Below, one piece after another: positions 16,523 through 24,864 of a DNA stretch of 64,000 nucleotides. This DNA is from Flavimaribacter sp039888615. GTDB lineage: Bacteria; Pseudomonadota; Alphaproteobacteria; Rhizobiales; Rhizobiaceae. The position numbers and the translations under genes were made by a program. The notes beneath the pieces were generated by a model. The model was not told the origin of the DNA. It did not search any database and saw only the letters and a program-made list of their open reading frames with translations. Where the stretch lies: NCBI GenBank assembly GCA_039888615.1, contig JBDQQS010000005.1; one strand, 5' to 3'. Each line of letters opens with the position of its first letter. Position 1 is the first letter of the stretch.

Positions 16523-17100
16523 ACAAACCGGTCAGACGGGTCGTCACGGGGCATGACGAGAACGGCAAGGCGATCGTGCTGACGGATGGTGATCCGCCAG
16601 TGGTGACGACCAGCCCGGTGCAGGAGGGGCTCGCCTTCTTCGAGATATGGAACACCAGCGAAACGCCGACAACAATCCTTCCGGAATTCGACGAACCGAC
16701 CGTTCGGCACGAGGGAACTGCGCCGCCAAAGAACGGAACAGTGATCCGCATCGTCGACATGCCGCCGGAAGGTCCCGATGGACCGCAACTCGACAAGGAA
16801 CAGGCTAAGAAGCTGTTTTCGGCAGTGGGGCTCGAAGAAAACGCCGAGCACCATAAGGCCAGTCGTCATCCGCTCATGCACAGGACCGAATCGATCGATT
16901 ACGGCATCGTCTTGTCCGGCGAGATTGTCCTGCTGCTGGACGACAGCGAGGTGCATCTCAAACAGGGAGACGTCGTCGTCCAGCGCGGCACTATTCATGC
17001 CTGGACAAACCGAACGGATGAGATTTGCCGTATGGCCTTTATATTGACCGATGGTGAATTCGATCCCAATCTTGCCGAGACGTTCGACCAGCAAGATTGA
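16519..17100 (+). CDS. cupin-domain protein
   Basis: 193 residues; the ATG overlaps the previous stop (ATGA). The single C-terminal cupin (residues ~105-180) shows the metal-binding pattern HRTESIDYGIVLSGEIVLLL and GDVVVQRGTIHAWTN, with the Glu/His ligands kept. The N-terminal part is a separate beta-rich region. Small cupins in catabolic operons are commonly isomerases, lyases or oxygenases, or metal-dependent sensors. No specific reaction can be assigned. Confidence 0.8.
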   Translation: MNKPVRRVVTGHDENGKAIVLTDGDPPVVTTSPVQEGLAFFEIWNTSETPTTILPEFDEPTVRHEGTAPPKNGTVIRIVDMPPEGPDGPQLDKEQAKKLFSAVGLEENAEHHKASRHPLMHRTESIDYGIVLSGEIVLLLDDSEVHLKQGDVVVQRGTIHAWTNRTDEICRMAFILTDGEFDPNLAETFDQQD

Positions 17101-17108
17101 CGGGAGAG

Positions 17109-17891
17109 ATGCAGGTGGAAGAGACACGACCGGTACCAAGGACGCCATCGTTCCGGCTCGACGGGCGAAAGGCGCTGATCTCGGGCGCCGGCAGGGGCAT
17201 CGGGTTCGCCTGTGCTGCGGCGCTGGCGGAGGCCGGCGCGGCCGTAACGCTGATATCACGAAGCGCCGGCGAGATCGAAGCCGCGGCGGAGGCCCTGCGT
17301 TCGCAGGGCCGCGACGCCCGCGCGGCAGTGCTCGATGTCACGGATACAGCCGCCGTCCGCCAGTTCATAGACGAAGACGAGCGCCACGACATACTGGTCA
17401 ACAACGCCGGAACCAACCGGCCCGGCCCGTTCCTGGATGCGACGGAAGAGAATTTCGACGTCATCATGACCCTGAATGTCAGGGCCGCCTATTTCATGGC
17501 CCAGGCGTTCGCCCGCCGTCTGACGGCGGAAGCGGGAACCGGATCCATCATCAACATATCCTCGCAGATGGGGCTCGTCGGAGCAGCCAACAGAACGCTC
17601 TACTGCGCCTCGAAACATGCGATGGAAGGCTTTACCAAGGCGATGGCGGTGGAGCTCGCGCCAATGGGCGTTCGGGTCAATACGCTTTGCCCGACATTCA
17701 TCGAAACGGAATTGACGCGTCCGTATTTCGAGAGCACGGCGTTTCGCGACGAGGTTTTGTCAAAGATCAAGCTCGGACGGGTGGGGCAAATCGAAGACTT
17801 GATGGGCGCTGTTGTCTTTCTGGCCTCCGATGCGTCGTCCATGGTGACGGGCGCTCCGCTTGTCGTCGACGGCGGCTGGACAGCGGAATAA
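17109..17891 (+). CDS. short-chain dehydrogenase/reductase
   Basis: 260 residues from ATG 17109 (cgggagag upstream); a TTG four codons earlier overlaps the cupin stop and is less likely. It is a classical SDR with SGAGRGIGFA, NNAGTNRPGPF, the catalytic Ser in INISSQMG, YCASK (Tyr/Lys) and the C-terminal SMVTGAPLVVDGGWTAE. It resembles gluconate 5-dehydrogenase and related sugar-acid SDRs. It lies inside the DenD-cupin-SDR-HisD-FAH operon, so it probably carries out a second oxidation or reduction of the same substrate. Confidence 0.85.
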   Translation: MQVEETRPVPRTPSFRLDGRKALISGAGRGIGFACAAALAEAGAAVTLISRSAGEIEAAAEALRSQGRDARAAVLDVTDTAAVRQFIDEDERHDILVNNAGTNRPGPFLDATEENFDVIMTLNVRAAYFMAQAFARRLTAEAGTGSIINISSQMGLVGAANRTLYCASKHAMEGFTKAMAVELAPMGVRVNTLCPTFIETELTRPYFESTAFRDEVLSKIKLGRVGQIEDLMGAVVFLASDASSMVTGAPLVVDGGWTAE

Positions 17892-17926
17892 AACGAGAGC
17901 ACTAACGCGCATCAGGAGTAGGTGAA

Positions 17927-19216
17927 GTGATCGAATATCTGAAAAAGGGCGCCGACGAGGCGGAAACCGGAGAGGCCGACCGCAAGGTCCGCCAGACCGT
18001 GGAATCCATTCTGGAAGATGTGACTGCGCGCGGCGACGAGGCGGTGCGGGAGCTGTCGGAGAAGTTCGACAAGTGGTCTCCGGAAAGTTTCAGGCTTTCC
18101 GACGCCGAGATTGCAAGTCAGATCGACAGCCTGCCGGAAGAAGTGCTGAGCGACATCGACTTCGCACAGGCGCAAATTCGCAATTTTGCCGAAGCCCAGC
18201 TCGCATCGATGAAGGATATCGAGATCGAAACCCTGCCGGGGGTCAAACTCGGGCACAAGCATATCCCGGTCGGCAGCGTCGGCTGCTACATTCCCGGCGG
18301 ACGCTATCCAATGGTCGCCTCGGCCCATATGAGTGTGCTGACCGCAAAGGTCGCCGGCGTCGACCGGGTGATCGCCTGCACGCCGCCGCTCAATGGCGTG
18401 GCTCCTGCCGCAACCATCGCCGCGATGGCGAAGGCCGGCGCCGACGAGATTTTCCTGCTCGGTGGCGTCCAGGCCGTGGCGGCCATGGCGCTCGGAACCG
18501 ATACTATTGCGCCCGTCGACATGCTGGTTGGACCCGGCAACGCCTTCGTCGCCGAAGCCAAGCGTCAGCTTTACGGCAAGGTCGGCATCGATCTCTTCGC
18601 CGGACCGACCGAAACTCTGGTGATCGCCGACGACACGGTCGACGCTGAAATTTGCGCCGTCGACCTGCTGGGACAGGCCGAACACGGGCCGACGTCGCCG
18701 GCGATCCTGCTGACGACGTCGAAGCGGATCGCCTCTTCCATTGAGGAGGAAATCGCGCGGCAACTCGAGACGCTGCCGACAGCCGATATCGCCCGGGTGT
18801 CCTGGCGAGACCACGGGCAGGTCATTCTCTGCGACACGGACGAGGAAATGCTGGCCGAGGCTGACCGGATCGCCTCCGAGCACGTCCAGGTCATGACCGC
18901 AAATCCGCGGTGGTTTCTGGAGAACATGCGCAATTACGGCGCGCTGTTCCTCGGTCCTCGCACCAATGTCGCCTATGGCGACAAGGTCATCGGCACCAAC
19001 CACACGCTGCCGACGAAAACGGCGGCGCGCTATACCGGCGGGCTCTGGGTCGGCAAGTTCCTCAAGACCTGCACCTATCAGGAAGTGCTGACCGACGAGG
19101 CCAGCGCCATGGTGGGCGAATATTGCTCGCGGCTTTGCGCCATCGAGAATTTCGCCGGCCACAAGGAACAGGCCGATATCCGCGTGCGCCGCTACGGCGG
19201 CAAGAACGCTGCTTGA
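17927..19216 (+). CDS. histidinol-dehydrogenase-like (HisD/HpsN family) NAD-dependent dehydrogenase
   Basis: 429 residues from GTG 17927 (aggagtaggtgaa upstream). It keeps the HisD zinc and catalytic residues: LGQAEHGP (Gln, His ligands), the Glu-His pair in SEHVQVM, the Asp in GDKVIGTNHTLPT and the C-terminal His in FAGHKEQ, plus GSVGCYIPGGRYPMVASAHM and VDMLVGPGNAFVAEAKRQL. It lies in a catabolic operon away from his genes. HisD paralogues of this kind include sulfopropanediol dehydrogenase HpsN, which oxidises an alcohol to an acid in two steps. I infer conversion of a primary alcohol of a polyol or sugar acid to a carboxylate. Confidence 0.8.
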   Translation: MIEYLKKGADEAETGEADRKVRQTVESILEDVTARGDEAVRELSEKFDKWSPESFRLSDAEIASQIDSLPEEVLSDIDFAQAQIRNFAEAQLASMKDIEIETLPGVKLGHKHIPVGSVGCYIPGGRYPMVASAHMSVLTAKVAGVDRVIACTPPLNGVAPAATIAAMAKAGADEIFLLGGVQAVAAMALGTDTIAPVDMLVGPGNAFVAEAKRQLYGKVGIDLFAGPTETLVIADDTVDAEICAVDLLGQAEHGPTSPAILLTTSKRIASSIEEEIARQLETLPTADIARVSWRDHGQVILCDTDEEMLAEADRIASEHVQVMTANPRWFLENMRNYGALFLGPRTNVAYGDKVIGTNHTLPTKTAARYTGGLWVGKFLKTCTYQEVLTDEASAMVGEYCSRLCAIENFAGHKEQADIRVRRYGGKNAA

Positions 19217-19226
19217 GGAATAACCG

Positions 19227-20219
19227 ATGAAACTTGCAACAATCGATAACGGAACACGGGACGGCGAACTCGTCGTCGTCTCGGATGACCTCTCCCGGGC
19301 GATTTCGGCCAAGGCGATAGCGCCCAACCTGCTAACGGTCATGGAAGACTGGGACCGTTACGAACTGGCGTTGCGCGACCTCTCGTTCCGGCTGCAGGAG
19401 GGCGATGCGGAGGAAAGTTTTGCCTTCGATCAGTCCAGGACCCTGTCGCCCCTGCCGCGGTCGTTCCAGTGGATCGACGGCTCCTGCTTCAAGAACCATT
19501 TGCAGCTGATGGCGCTGGCGACCGGACGCGATCCCGAAATCGAGATGAATTCTCCCTATCCGCTGATGTATCAGGGCATGTCAGATGATTTCTATCGCCC
19601 GCAGGGCGAGATCGCGCTTCCGAGGGAGGAAGACCAGATCGATTTCGAGGGGGAGATCGGCGTTATTCTGAGCGAAGTGCCGATGGGAACGAAGGCGGAG
19701 GACGCCGAACAATACATCAAGCTCGTTCTTCTCATCAACGATGTGAGTTGCCGGGCTTTCGTCAAGCGCGAGATCACCGTCGGTTTCGGCTGGATGAACG
19801 CCAAGCCGTCGACCGCTTTCTCGCCCGTCGCGGTGACGCCCGACACGCTTGGCGATCATTGGCGGGAGGGCAAGTTGCATCTGCCGCTCAACGTGACCTG
19901 GAACGGAGAGCTGTTTGGCAGGCCGAACGGGTCGGAAATGAGTTTCTCCTTTCCCGAGCTTATCGAACACGCGGCCCATACGAGGAAGCTCGCCGCCGGC
20001 ACCCTGTTCGGCTCGGGCACGGTTTCCAACAAGGCTTACCGGGAAGTCGGATCGGCCTGCATCGCCGAACGTCGCTCCATCGAGAATATCGAGGAGGGAG
20101 GCGCAAAGACCGAATTCATGAAGTTCGGTGATCGCGTGCGAATGGAAGTGTTCGATGGCGACGGTCAGTCGATTTTCGGAGCGATCGACCAGACCATCGC
20201 CCGGTACAAGCCTGTGTGA
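19227..20219 (+). CDS. fumarylacetoacetate-hydrolase family protein
   Basis: 330 residues. It has the FAH metal-binding pattern DFEGEIGVIL (Glu-x-Glu) around residue 135, followed by LINDVSCRAF, and a C-terminal GTLFGSGTVSN block typical of the fold. Members hydrolyse or decarboxylate 2-oxo acids, or hydrolyse acylpyruvates. The ATG is 10 bases after the HisD-like gene. As the last enzyme of the operon it could cleave or dehydrate a keto acid made by the dehydrogenases upstream. Confidence 0.85.
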   Translation: MKLATIDNGTRDGELVVVSDDLSRAISAKAIAPNLLTVMEDWDRYELALRDLSFRLQEGDAEESFAFDQSRTLSPLPRSFQWIDGSCFKNHLQLMALATGRDPEIEMNSPYPLMYQGMSDDFYRPQGEIALPREEDQIDFEGEIGVILSEVPMGTKAEDAEQYIKLVLLINDVSCRAFVKREITVGFGWMNAKPSTAFSPVAVTPDTLGDHWREGKLHLPLNVTWNGELFGRPNGSEMSFSFPELIEHAAHTRKLAAGTLFGSGTVSNKAYREVGSACIAERRSIENIEEGGAKTEFMKFGDRVRMEVFDGDGQSIFGAIDQTIARYKPV

Positions 20220-20391
20220 CGATATGAGCGACAGGCCTTTCCTCGATCTCGCGGAAGGATAGGCGCTCGGTTTGAAGATCGGAAGGGACAACGGACGAAT
20301 CGACCTGTGTCACCGGCGCGGATTTCCGCGTCGATGGCGCGGCGCTCGCGTGGTAAAGACCTGACCGACGGACAGAGGCAGAAGATTGCAC

Positions 20392-20697
20392 ATGATCATT
20401 GAAGTGGCGTCCATCAAGGTAAAGGCGGGAGACGAGGCCCGGTTCGAGGCGGCTTTTCGCGAAGCTGTCGACGTCTTTCGCCAGGCAAAGGGATGCAAGG
20501 GACTGCATTTGCAGAAGTGCTTCGAAGCGCCGGAGCTCTATCAGGCGATCATCCGCTGGGAGACCCTGGAGGCCCATACCGTCGACTTTCGCGAATCGGA
20601 GCTGTTTCAGCAGTGGCGCAGTCTGGTCGGACCTTTTTTCGCCGAGCCGCCATCGGTCCATCACTTCAGGATAGCGGTCGAGCGCGCGGACTTCTGA
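20392..20697 (+). CDS. antibiotic-biosynthesis-monooxygenase (ABM) domain protein
   Basis: 101 residues from ATG 20392; a TTG two codons earlier is also in frame. It is a dimeric alpha-beta barrel of the ABM family: IIEVASIKVKAGDEARFEAAFREAV, GCKGLHLQKCFEAPELYQAIIRWETLEAH, and ELFQQWRSLVGPFF. Such proteins are small cofactor-free oxygenases, heme or quinol enzymes, or accessory factors. It lies 172 bases after the FAH-family gene on the same strand, so it is perhaps in the same operon. It abuts a convergent SDR with no spacer. Confidence 0.75.
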   Translation: MIIEVASIKVKAGDEARFEAAFREAVDVFRQAKGCKGLHLQKCFEAPELYQAIIRWETLEAHTVDFRESELFQQWRSLVGPFFAEPPSVHHFRIAVERADF

Positions 20698-21468
20698 TCA
20701 GTCGCCGATCACCGTGCCGCCGTCCACGACGAGATTGTGGCCGGTGACAAAGGCGCCGGCTGGCGAGGCGAGGTACACGGCCGCGCCCGCGATGTCTTCC
20801 GGGGTTCCCACGCGTCGCAGCGGGGTTTTCAGGATGCGTGGCGCCAGGATGTCCGGATTGCCGGTCATCGGCTTTGAAAACTCCGTATCGATCAGGCCCG
20901 GTGAAATCGCGTTGACGCGCACATTGTCCGGGCCGAACTCGACGGCGTAGTTTCGGGCAAGCTGGGCGATCGCCGCCTTCGAGAGGGCGTAGACCCCGAT
21001 CTTGCCGTTTCCGCGCAGGCCCGAAAGCGACGATGTCAGAATGACCGCGCCGTCCTTCCTCTTCGCCATGCCCGGGATCACGCGGTTGCAGAGCTGAACC
21101 ACGCTGCGCAGATTGATGCGCATGATGGCGTCATATTCGTCGTCCGTCGCCTCGGTCAGCGATCCGAAATGCGGGTTGATCCCGGCGTTGCAGATAAGAA
21201 TGTCGATCGGTCCGAAGCCGGCTTCGGTTTCGGCGACCAGACGATCGAGCTCGGCGTCGACGCCGACGTCGCAGGGAATGGACAGAACGTCGACGCCTTC
21301 GTCGGCGATCTCCTGCCGCGCGGCTTCGCATCCGGCGGGTTCGTTGCTGGATATGACGACGCGGGCGCCCGCGCGTCCCAGTTCGCGCGCCATGGCGAAA
21401 CCCAGGCCGCGATGGGAGCCGGTTACAAGGGCCGTCTTGCCTGTAAGATCAAACAGCGCCGATGTCAT
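20698..21468 (-). CDS. short-chain dehydrogenase/reductase
   Basis: 256 residues from ATG 21468 (MTSALFDLTGK); an upstream ATG at 21489 would fuse seven residues and abut the operator. SDR landmarks are VTGSHRGLGFAMA, CNAGINPHFG, SSLSGLRG, YALSK and the C-terminal VTGHNLVVDGGTVI. It is expressed from the same strand as the TetR gene and has the 16-base palindrome 21491-21506 directly in front of it. The substrate is unknown; the shared operator motif suggests it belongs to the same pathway as the 15.5-20.7 kb operon. Confidence 0.85.
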   Translation of the reverse strand: MTSALFDLTGKTALVTGSHRGLGFAMARELGRAGARVVISSNEPAGCEAARQEIADEGVDVLSIPCDVGVDAELDRLVAETEAGFGPIDILICNAGINPHFGSLTEATDDEYDAIMRINLRSVVQLCNRVIPGMAKRKDGAVILTSSLSGLRGNGKIGVYALSKAAIAQLARNYAVEFGPDNVRVNAISPGLIDTEFSKPMTGNPDILAPRILKTPLRRVGTPEDIAGAAVYLASPAGAFVTGHNLVVDGGTVIGD

Positions 21469-21490
21469 GAAAGAATGCTCTCCCCGCATA

Positions 21491-21506
21491 TTGGTTGATC
21501 GACCAA
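21491..21506. promoter_or_regulatory. palindromic operator TTGGTTGATCGACCAA
   Basis: The two half-sites TTGGTTGA and TTGGTCGA face each other without a spacer, one mismatch from a perfect 16-base palindrome. It sits between the TetR gene and the SDR, 22 bases before the SDR start codon. The same half-site occurs at 15498-15509 in front of the DenD-like operon. TetR-family dimers bind palindromes of this size, making the neighbouring TetR the likely ligand. Confidence 0.6.
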
Positions 21507-21550
21507 CTACTAGAAGGGTGTGGTCAGTGTGTCAAAGGAGAAAGCCAGTG

Positions 21551-22234
21551 TCAGGCGAGGTCCGACAGACCTTCCAGACCCTTGACCACGAACGTGAGCA
21601 GAACCGGGTAGGCGTCGTCGAGCTGGTCGGCAGACACCGTTCCCGACGTGATGGCGTCCACGCGCCGATTTTTCGACAGCGTTTGCAGCATGGCCACGAG
21701 CGAAAGCGAAAACCCGCGGATCAGAACCGGTTCCGCTACGCCCGGAAGCTGGATTCGCAACTGGTCGAGAAACAGCGCCGCGGTTTCATCGAAATTCTCG
21801 TGCAGCAGATCGATCCAGCGATTGGACTGTCCGAGTTGCGCCAGGATAAGCAGATAGGACTGCCAGCCTTCCGAACCCTTGATCATCTGTTCGAACAGCG
21901 GGTGCATGAAGGCGTCGAGGATTGTTTTGGTGCTGAGATTTCCGTCGTCCTCCAGCGCCTTCAGTCGCTCGCGACGCATCGTGCACAAAATGTCCGCGCG
22001 TCGTCCGACCACTTCCGCGAACAGCTTTTCCTTCGTTCCGAAATGGTAGCTCGCCAGCGCCAGTGTGACGTCGGCCTTCCGGGTGATGTCGCGCAGCGAT
22101 ACGGTGTCGAAGGTTCGCTCGCCGAACAACACCTCGGCGGCGTCCAGAATCTTGTCCCGGGTATTGTCTGCGCCGGGCTTCTGCGTCGACCTGCGCCTGC
22201 CTGGCGATGTCGTCGCCTTTGCCTTTTCGCTCAT
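21551..22234 (-). CDS. TetR-family transcriptional regulator
   Basis: 227 residues. The N-terminal TetR HTH is TRDKILDAAEVLFGERTFDTVSLRDITRKADVTLALASYHFGTKEKLFAEVV (residues ~25-75), preceded by a basic, disordered tail. The C-terminal ligand domain is all-helical and carries the LENxD-type dimer region typical of this group. It lies upstream of the SDR on the same strand. I infer that it represses the SDR and possibly the DenD-like operon through TTGGTTGA sites; the inducer is unknown. Confidence 0.85.
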   Translation of the reverse strand: MSEKAKATTSPGRRRSTQKPGADNTRDKILDAAEVLFGERTFDTVSLRDITRKADVTLALASYHFGTKEKLFAEVVGRRADILCTMRRERLKALEDDGNLSTKTILDAFMHPLFEQMIKGSEGWQSYLLILAQLGQSNRWIDLLHENFDETAALFLDQLRIQLPGVAEPVLIRGFSLSLVAMLQTLSKNRRVDAITSGTVSADQLDDAYPVLLTFVVKGLEGLSDLA

Positions 22235-22672
22235 CGGTCCGCGTATCCTGTCTTGTTATGTTCATCCTGTTTAGCTGGCCCCGCCGTTTCCGTCACCTGC
22301 CTGCGCGACAAGGGTGTTGACAACCCGTATCAGCCCTTCATCGGTTCCGTCTGAGGCATGCCATTCAATCACTTCGACCATCTTTGGTCGGGCGGCTGGA
22401 AGGCCTTGAGCTTGGCGACACAGAGTCCTGACGCGGTCTTGCCTGCCTTTGCGACTACTGGCTGCCAGTACAATTCATCACATTGACTTCACGATTGCGA
22501 TCGCGGCAGTTGGTTCCTCGCCGATCCCGGCATATACATGGCCGGGAGCGCTCCCGCCTGGATTTATCCTTGCGGTAACAGTGTAACCCGATAGGGGAGA
22601 TTAGGCGTATAATATACCTGCGCAAGAATAACGCCAGGGTCGGATTCGCGCCACGCCTGGGAAGAGGAAACC
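22235..22672. promoter_or_regulatory. divergent spacer with promoter for the valine-degradation genes
   Basis: About 440 bases between the TetR gene and the acyl-CoA dehydrogenase. A perfect TATAAT lies at 22608-22613 on the + strand, ~60 bases before the start codon, without a convincing -35 at 17 bases. A short direct repeat GTAAC..GTGTAAC (22575-22587) is nearby. No gene or RNA structure was recognised in the rest. Confidence 0.45.
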
Positions 22673-23821
22673 ATGGATTTTGAACTGAGTGCGGAACAGG
22701 AGGCCATTTTCGAGATGGCCCGGGATTTCGGGCAGGAACACATCGCGCCGTTCGCGCGCGAGTGGGAGAAAGCCGGCTCGATACCGAAAGAGCTTTGGCC
22801 GAAAGTCGGCGCGCTGGGTCTGGGCGGCATCTACGTGTCCGAGGAGTATGGCGGCTCCGGGTTGTCCCGGCTGGATGCGACGCTGGTCTTCGAGGCTCTG
22901 GCGATGGCCTGCCCGTCGGTCGGCTCCTTCCTGTCGATCCACAATATGTGCGCCGGCATGATCGACAAGTTCGCAAGCGAGGAGATGAAATCCGAATGGC
23001 TGCCGAAGATGTGCCCGATGGAGACCGTCGTTTCCTATTGCCTGACCGAGCCGGGATCGGGTTCCGATGCGGCCGCGTTGCGCACGCGCGCCGACCGGAC
23101 CAATGAGGGATACAAGCTGAACGGAACCAAGGCCTTCATATCGGGCGGCGGCTATTCCGACGCGTATGTCGTGATGTGCCGGACGGGCGACAACGGACCG
23201 AAGGGAATTTCCACGGTCATCGTCAATGACGGAACGCCCGGCCTGTCATTCGGCGCGCGCGAAGAGAAGATGGGATGGTTGTCCCAGCCGACGGCGCAGG
23301 TGCAGTTCGACGACTGTATGGTTCCGGCCGAGAATCTCGTCGGAGAGGAAGGCAGGGGCTTCGTCTACGCCATGGCCGGTCTCGACGGCGGCAGGCTCAA
23401 TATATCCGCAGGCGCATTGGGCGGCGCCCAGCAGGCTCTTGATGCGACGATTACCTATATGGGCGAGCGCAAGGCCTTCGGACAGACGCTCGACCAGTTC
23501 CAGGCGCTGCAGTTCAAGCTCGCCGATATGGAAACCGGCTTGCAGGCGGCCCGCACCTTTCTCAGGCAGGCGGCCTGGAAAGTGGACACGGGCGCGCCGG
23601 ATGCGACGAAATTCTGCGCCATGGCCAAGCGTTTCGTCACCGACACCGCGTTCGACGTCGCCAATGACTGCCTGCAACTGCATGGCGGTTACGGTTATCT
23701 CGCCGAATACGGTATAGAGAAGATCGTGCGCGATCTCAGGGTCCACCAGATTCTCGAGGGCACCAACGAGATCATGCGGCTGATCATCAGTCGCGCGATG
23801 CTCGCAGAGGCCAGGCGATGA
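22673..23821 (+). CDS. acyl-CoA dehydrogenase, probable isobutyryl-CoA dehydrogenase
   Basis: 382 residues; ATG after gggaagaggaaacc. Family landmarks are EEYGGSGLSRLDATLVFEALA, YCLTEPGSGSDAA (flavin contact), AFISGGGYSDAYVVMCRTG, and the C-terminal helix with the catalytic Glu in ILEGTNEIMRLI. The next two genes encode hydroxyisobutyryl-CoA hydrolase and 3-hydroxyisobutyrate dehydrogenase. The likely reaction is therefore isobutyryl-CoA to methacrylyl-CoA in valine degradation. It overlaps the next gene by 4 bases. The semialdehyde dehydrogenase mmsA and an enoyl-CoA hydratase are not in the immediate neighbourhood. Confidence 0.85.
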   Translation: MDFELSAEQEAIFEMARDFGQEHIAPFAREWEKAGSIPKELWPKVGALGLGGIYVSEEYGGSGLSRLDATLVFEALAMACPSVGSFLSIHNMCAGMIDKFASEEMKSEWLPKMCPMETVVSYCLTEPGSGSDAAALRTRADRTNEGYKLNGTKAFISGGGYSDAYVVMCRTGDNGPKGISTVIVNDGTPGLSFGAREEKMGWLSQPTAQVQFDDCMVPAENLVGEEGRGFVYAMAGLDGGRLNISAGALGGAQQALDATITYMGERKAFGQTLDQFQALQFKLADMETGLQAARTFLRQAAWKVDTGAPDATKFCAMAKRFVTDTAFDVANDCLQLHGGYGYLAEYGIEKIVRDLRVHQILEGTNEIMRLIISRAMLAEARR

Positions 23822-24864
23822 GCGACATCGATATCAGGACATCCGGCAAGGCGGGGCGCATTACGCTCCAGCGCCCGAAAGCCCTGAACGCACTGACTTA
23901 CGACATGGTTCTGTCGATCGAGAAGGCGCTGGACGAATGGCGTAGCGACGACGACGTCGACGTGGTCATCATCGACGCAGAGGGCGAGAAGGCGTTTTGC
24001 GCTGGCGGTGACATCGCCGAGCTTTATTCGACCGGCAAGGCGGGCGATTACGCCTATGGTCGCCGGTTCTGGGCCGACGAATACCGGGTGAATGCGAAAG
24101 TCGCCGAGTTTCCCAAACCCTATGTCGCCTTCATGCAAGGGTTCACCATGGGAGGCGGCGTCGGCATCGCCTGCCACGGTTCGCACCGGATCGTCGGAGA
24201 CACGAGCCGCATCGCCATGCCTGAATGCGGCATCGGGCTGGTGCCGGATGTCGGCGGTTCGCTGCTTCTGGCGCAGGCGCCCGGTCGAAGCGGCGAATAT
24301 CTGGGTACGACGGGCGCGCGGATGAACGCCGCCGACGCGATCTACGCCGGTTTCGCCGACGCTTATCTTCCCGAGGCCGACTGGCACGGACTGATCGCGG
24401 ATCTGGAGACCAGTGGCGACGTCGAAGCGGTGACAAGACGGGCTGTCGAAGCGCCGGCTGGCGTACTCGCTGGCATGCAGTCGGAGATCGACCGGGGATT
24501 TTCCGGCAAAAGTCTCGCCGATATCCTGGACGCCCTTGAAAACATGGACAGTGATTTCGCCCGCGATAGCGCAAAGACGCTGAAACGCAATTCCCCGCTT
24601 TCGTGCGCCGTCACGATCGAAATGACCAGTCGCATGCGCGGCGAGACGAGCATCCGCGAAGCGCTCGAATTGGAATACAGATATACTTTCCGCGCCATGC
24701 AGCATGGCGATTTTCTGGAAGGCGTCCGCGCCCAGATTATCGACAAGGATCGGAATCCGCATTGGCGCCACCAAAACATCGACGACCTTTCCGCAGAGGA
24801 TGTGTCGCAAATGCTGGCGCCGCTCGGCGAAAACAGTTTGAATCTGGAGGAGAAACTCACATGA
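23818..24864 (+). CDS. 3-hydroxyisobutyryl-CoA hydrolase (enoyl-CoA hydratase/isomerase fold)
   Basis: 348 residues, longer than an enoyl-CoA hydratase (~260) and matching HIBCH-type hydrolases. It has the crotonase oxyanion motifs KAFCAGGDIAEL and GFTMGGGVGIA, MPECGIGLVPDVGGSLLL, and the extended C-terminal region with SPLSCAVT and LELEYRYTFRAM found in HIBCH. It hydrolyses 3-hydroxyisobutyryl-CoA to free 3-hydroxyisobutyrate. Start and stop overlap both neighbours (ATGA), a tight three-gene valine operon. Confidence 0.85.
   Translation: MSDIDIRTSGKAGRITLQRPKALNALTYDMVLSIEKALDEWRSDDDVDVVIIDAEGEKAFCAGGDIAELYSTGKAGDYAYGRRFWADEYRVNAKVAEFPKPYVAFMQGFTMGGGVGIACHGSHRIVGDTSRIAMPECGIGLVPDVGGSLLLAQAPGRSGEYLGTTGARMNAADAIYAGFADAYLPEADWHGLIADLETSGDVEAVTRRAVEAPAGVLAGMQSEIDRGFSGKSLADILDALENMDSDFARDSAKTLKRNSPLSCAVTIEMTSRMRGETSIREALELEYRYTFRAMQHGDFLEGVRAQIIDKDRNPHWRHQNIDDLSAEDVSQMLAPLGENSLNLEEKLT

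Noticed and set aside
17912..19342. 476-codon minus-strand frame opposite the HisD-like gene
   Set aside because: Antisense shadow; the plus-strand frame carries all HisD catalytic residues.
24603..24860. In-frame upstream extension of mmsB
   Set aside because: It lies entirely inside the hydroxyisobutyryl-CoA hydrolase gene; ATG 24861 has a strong ribosome site and starts at the Rossmann motif.
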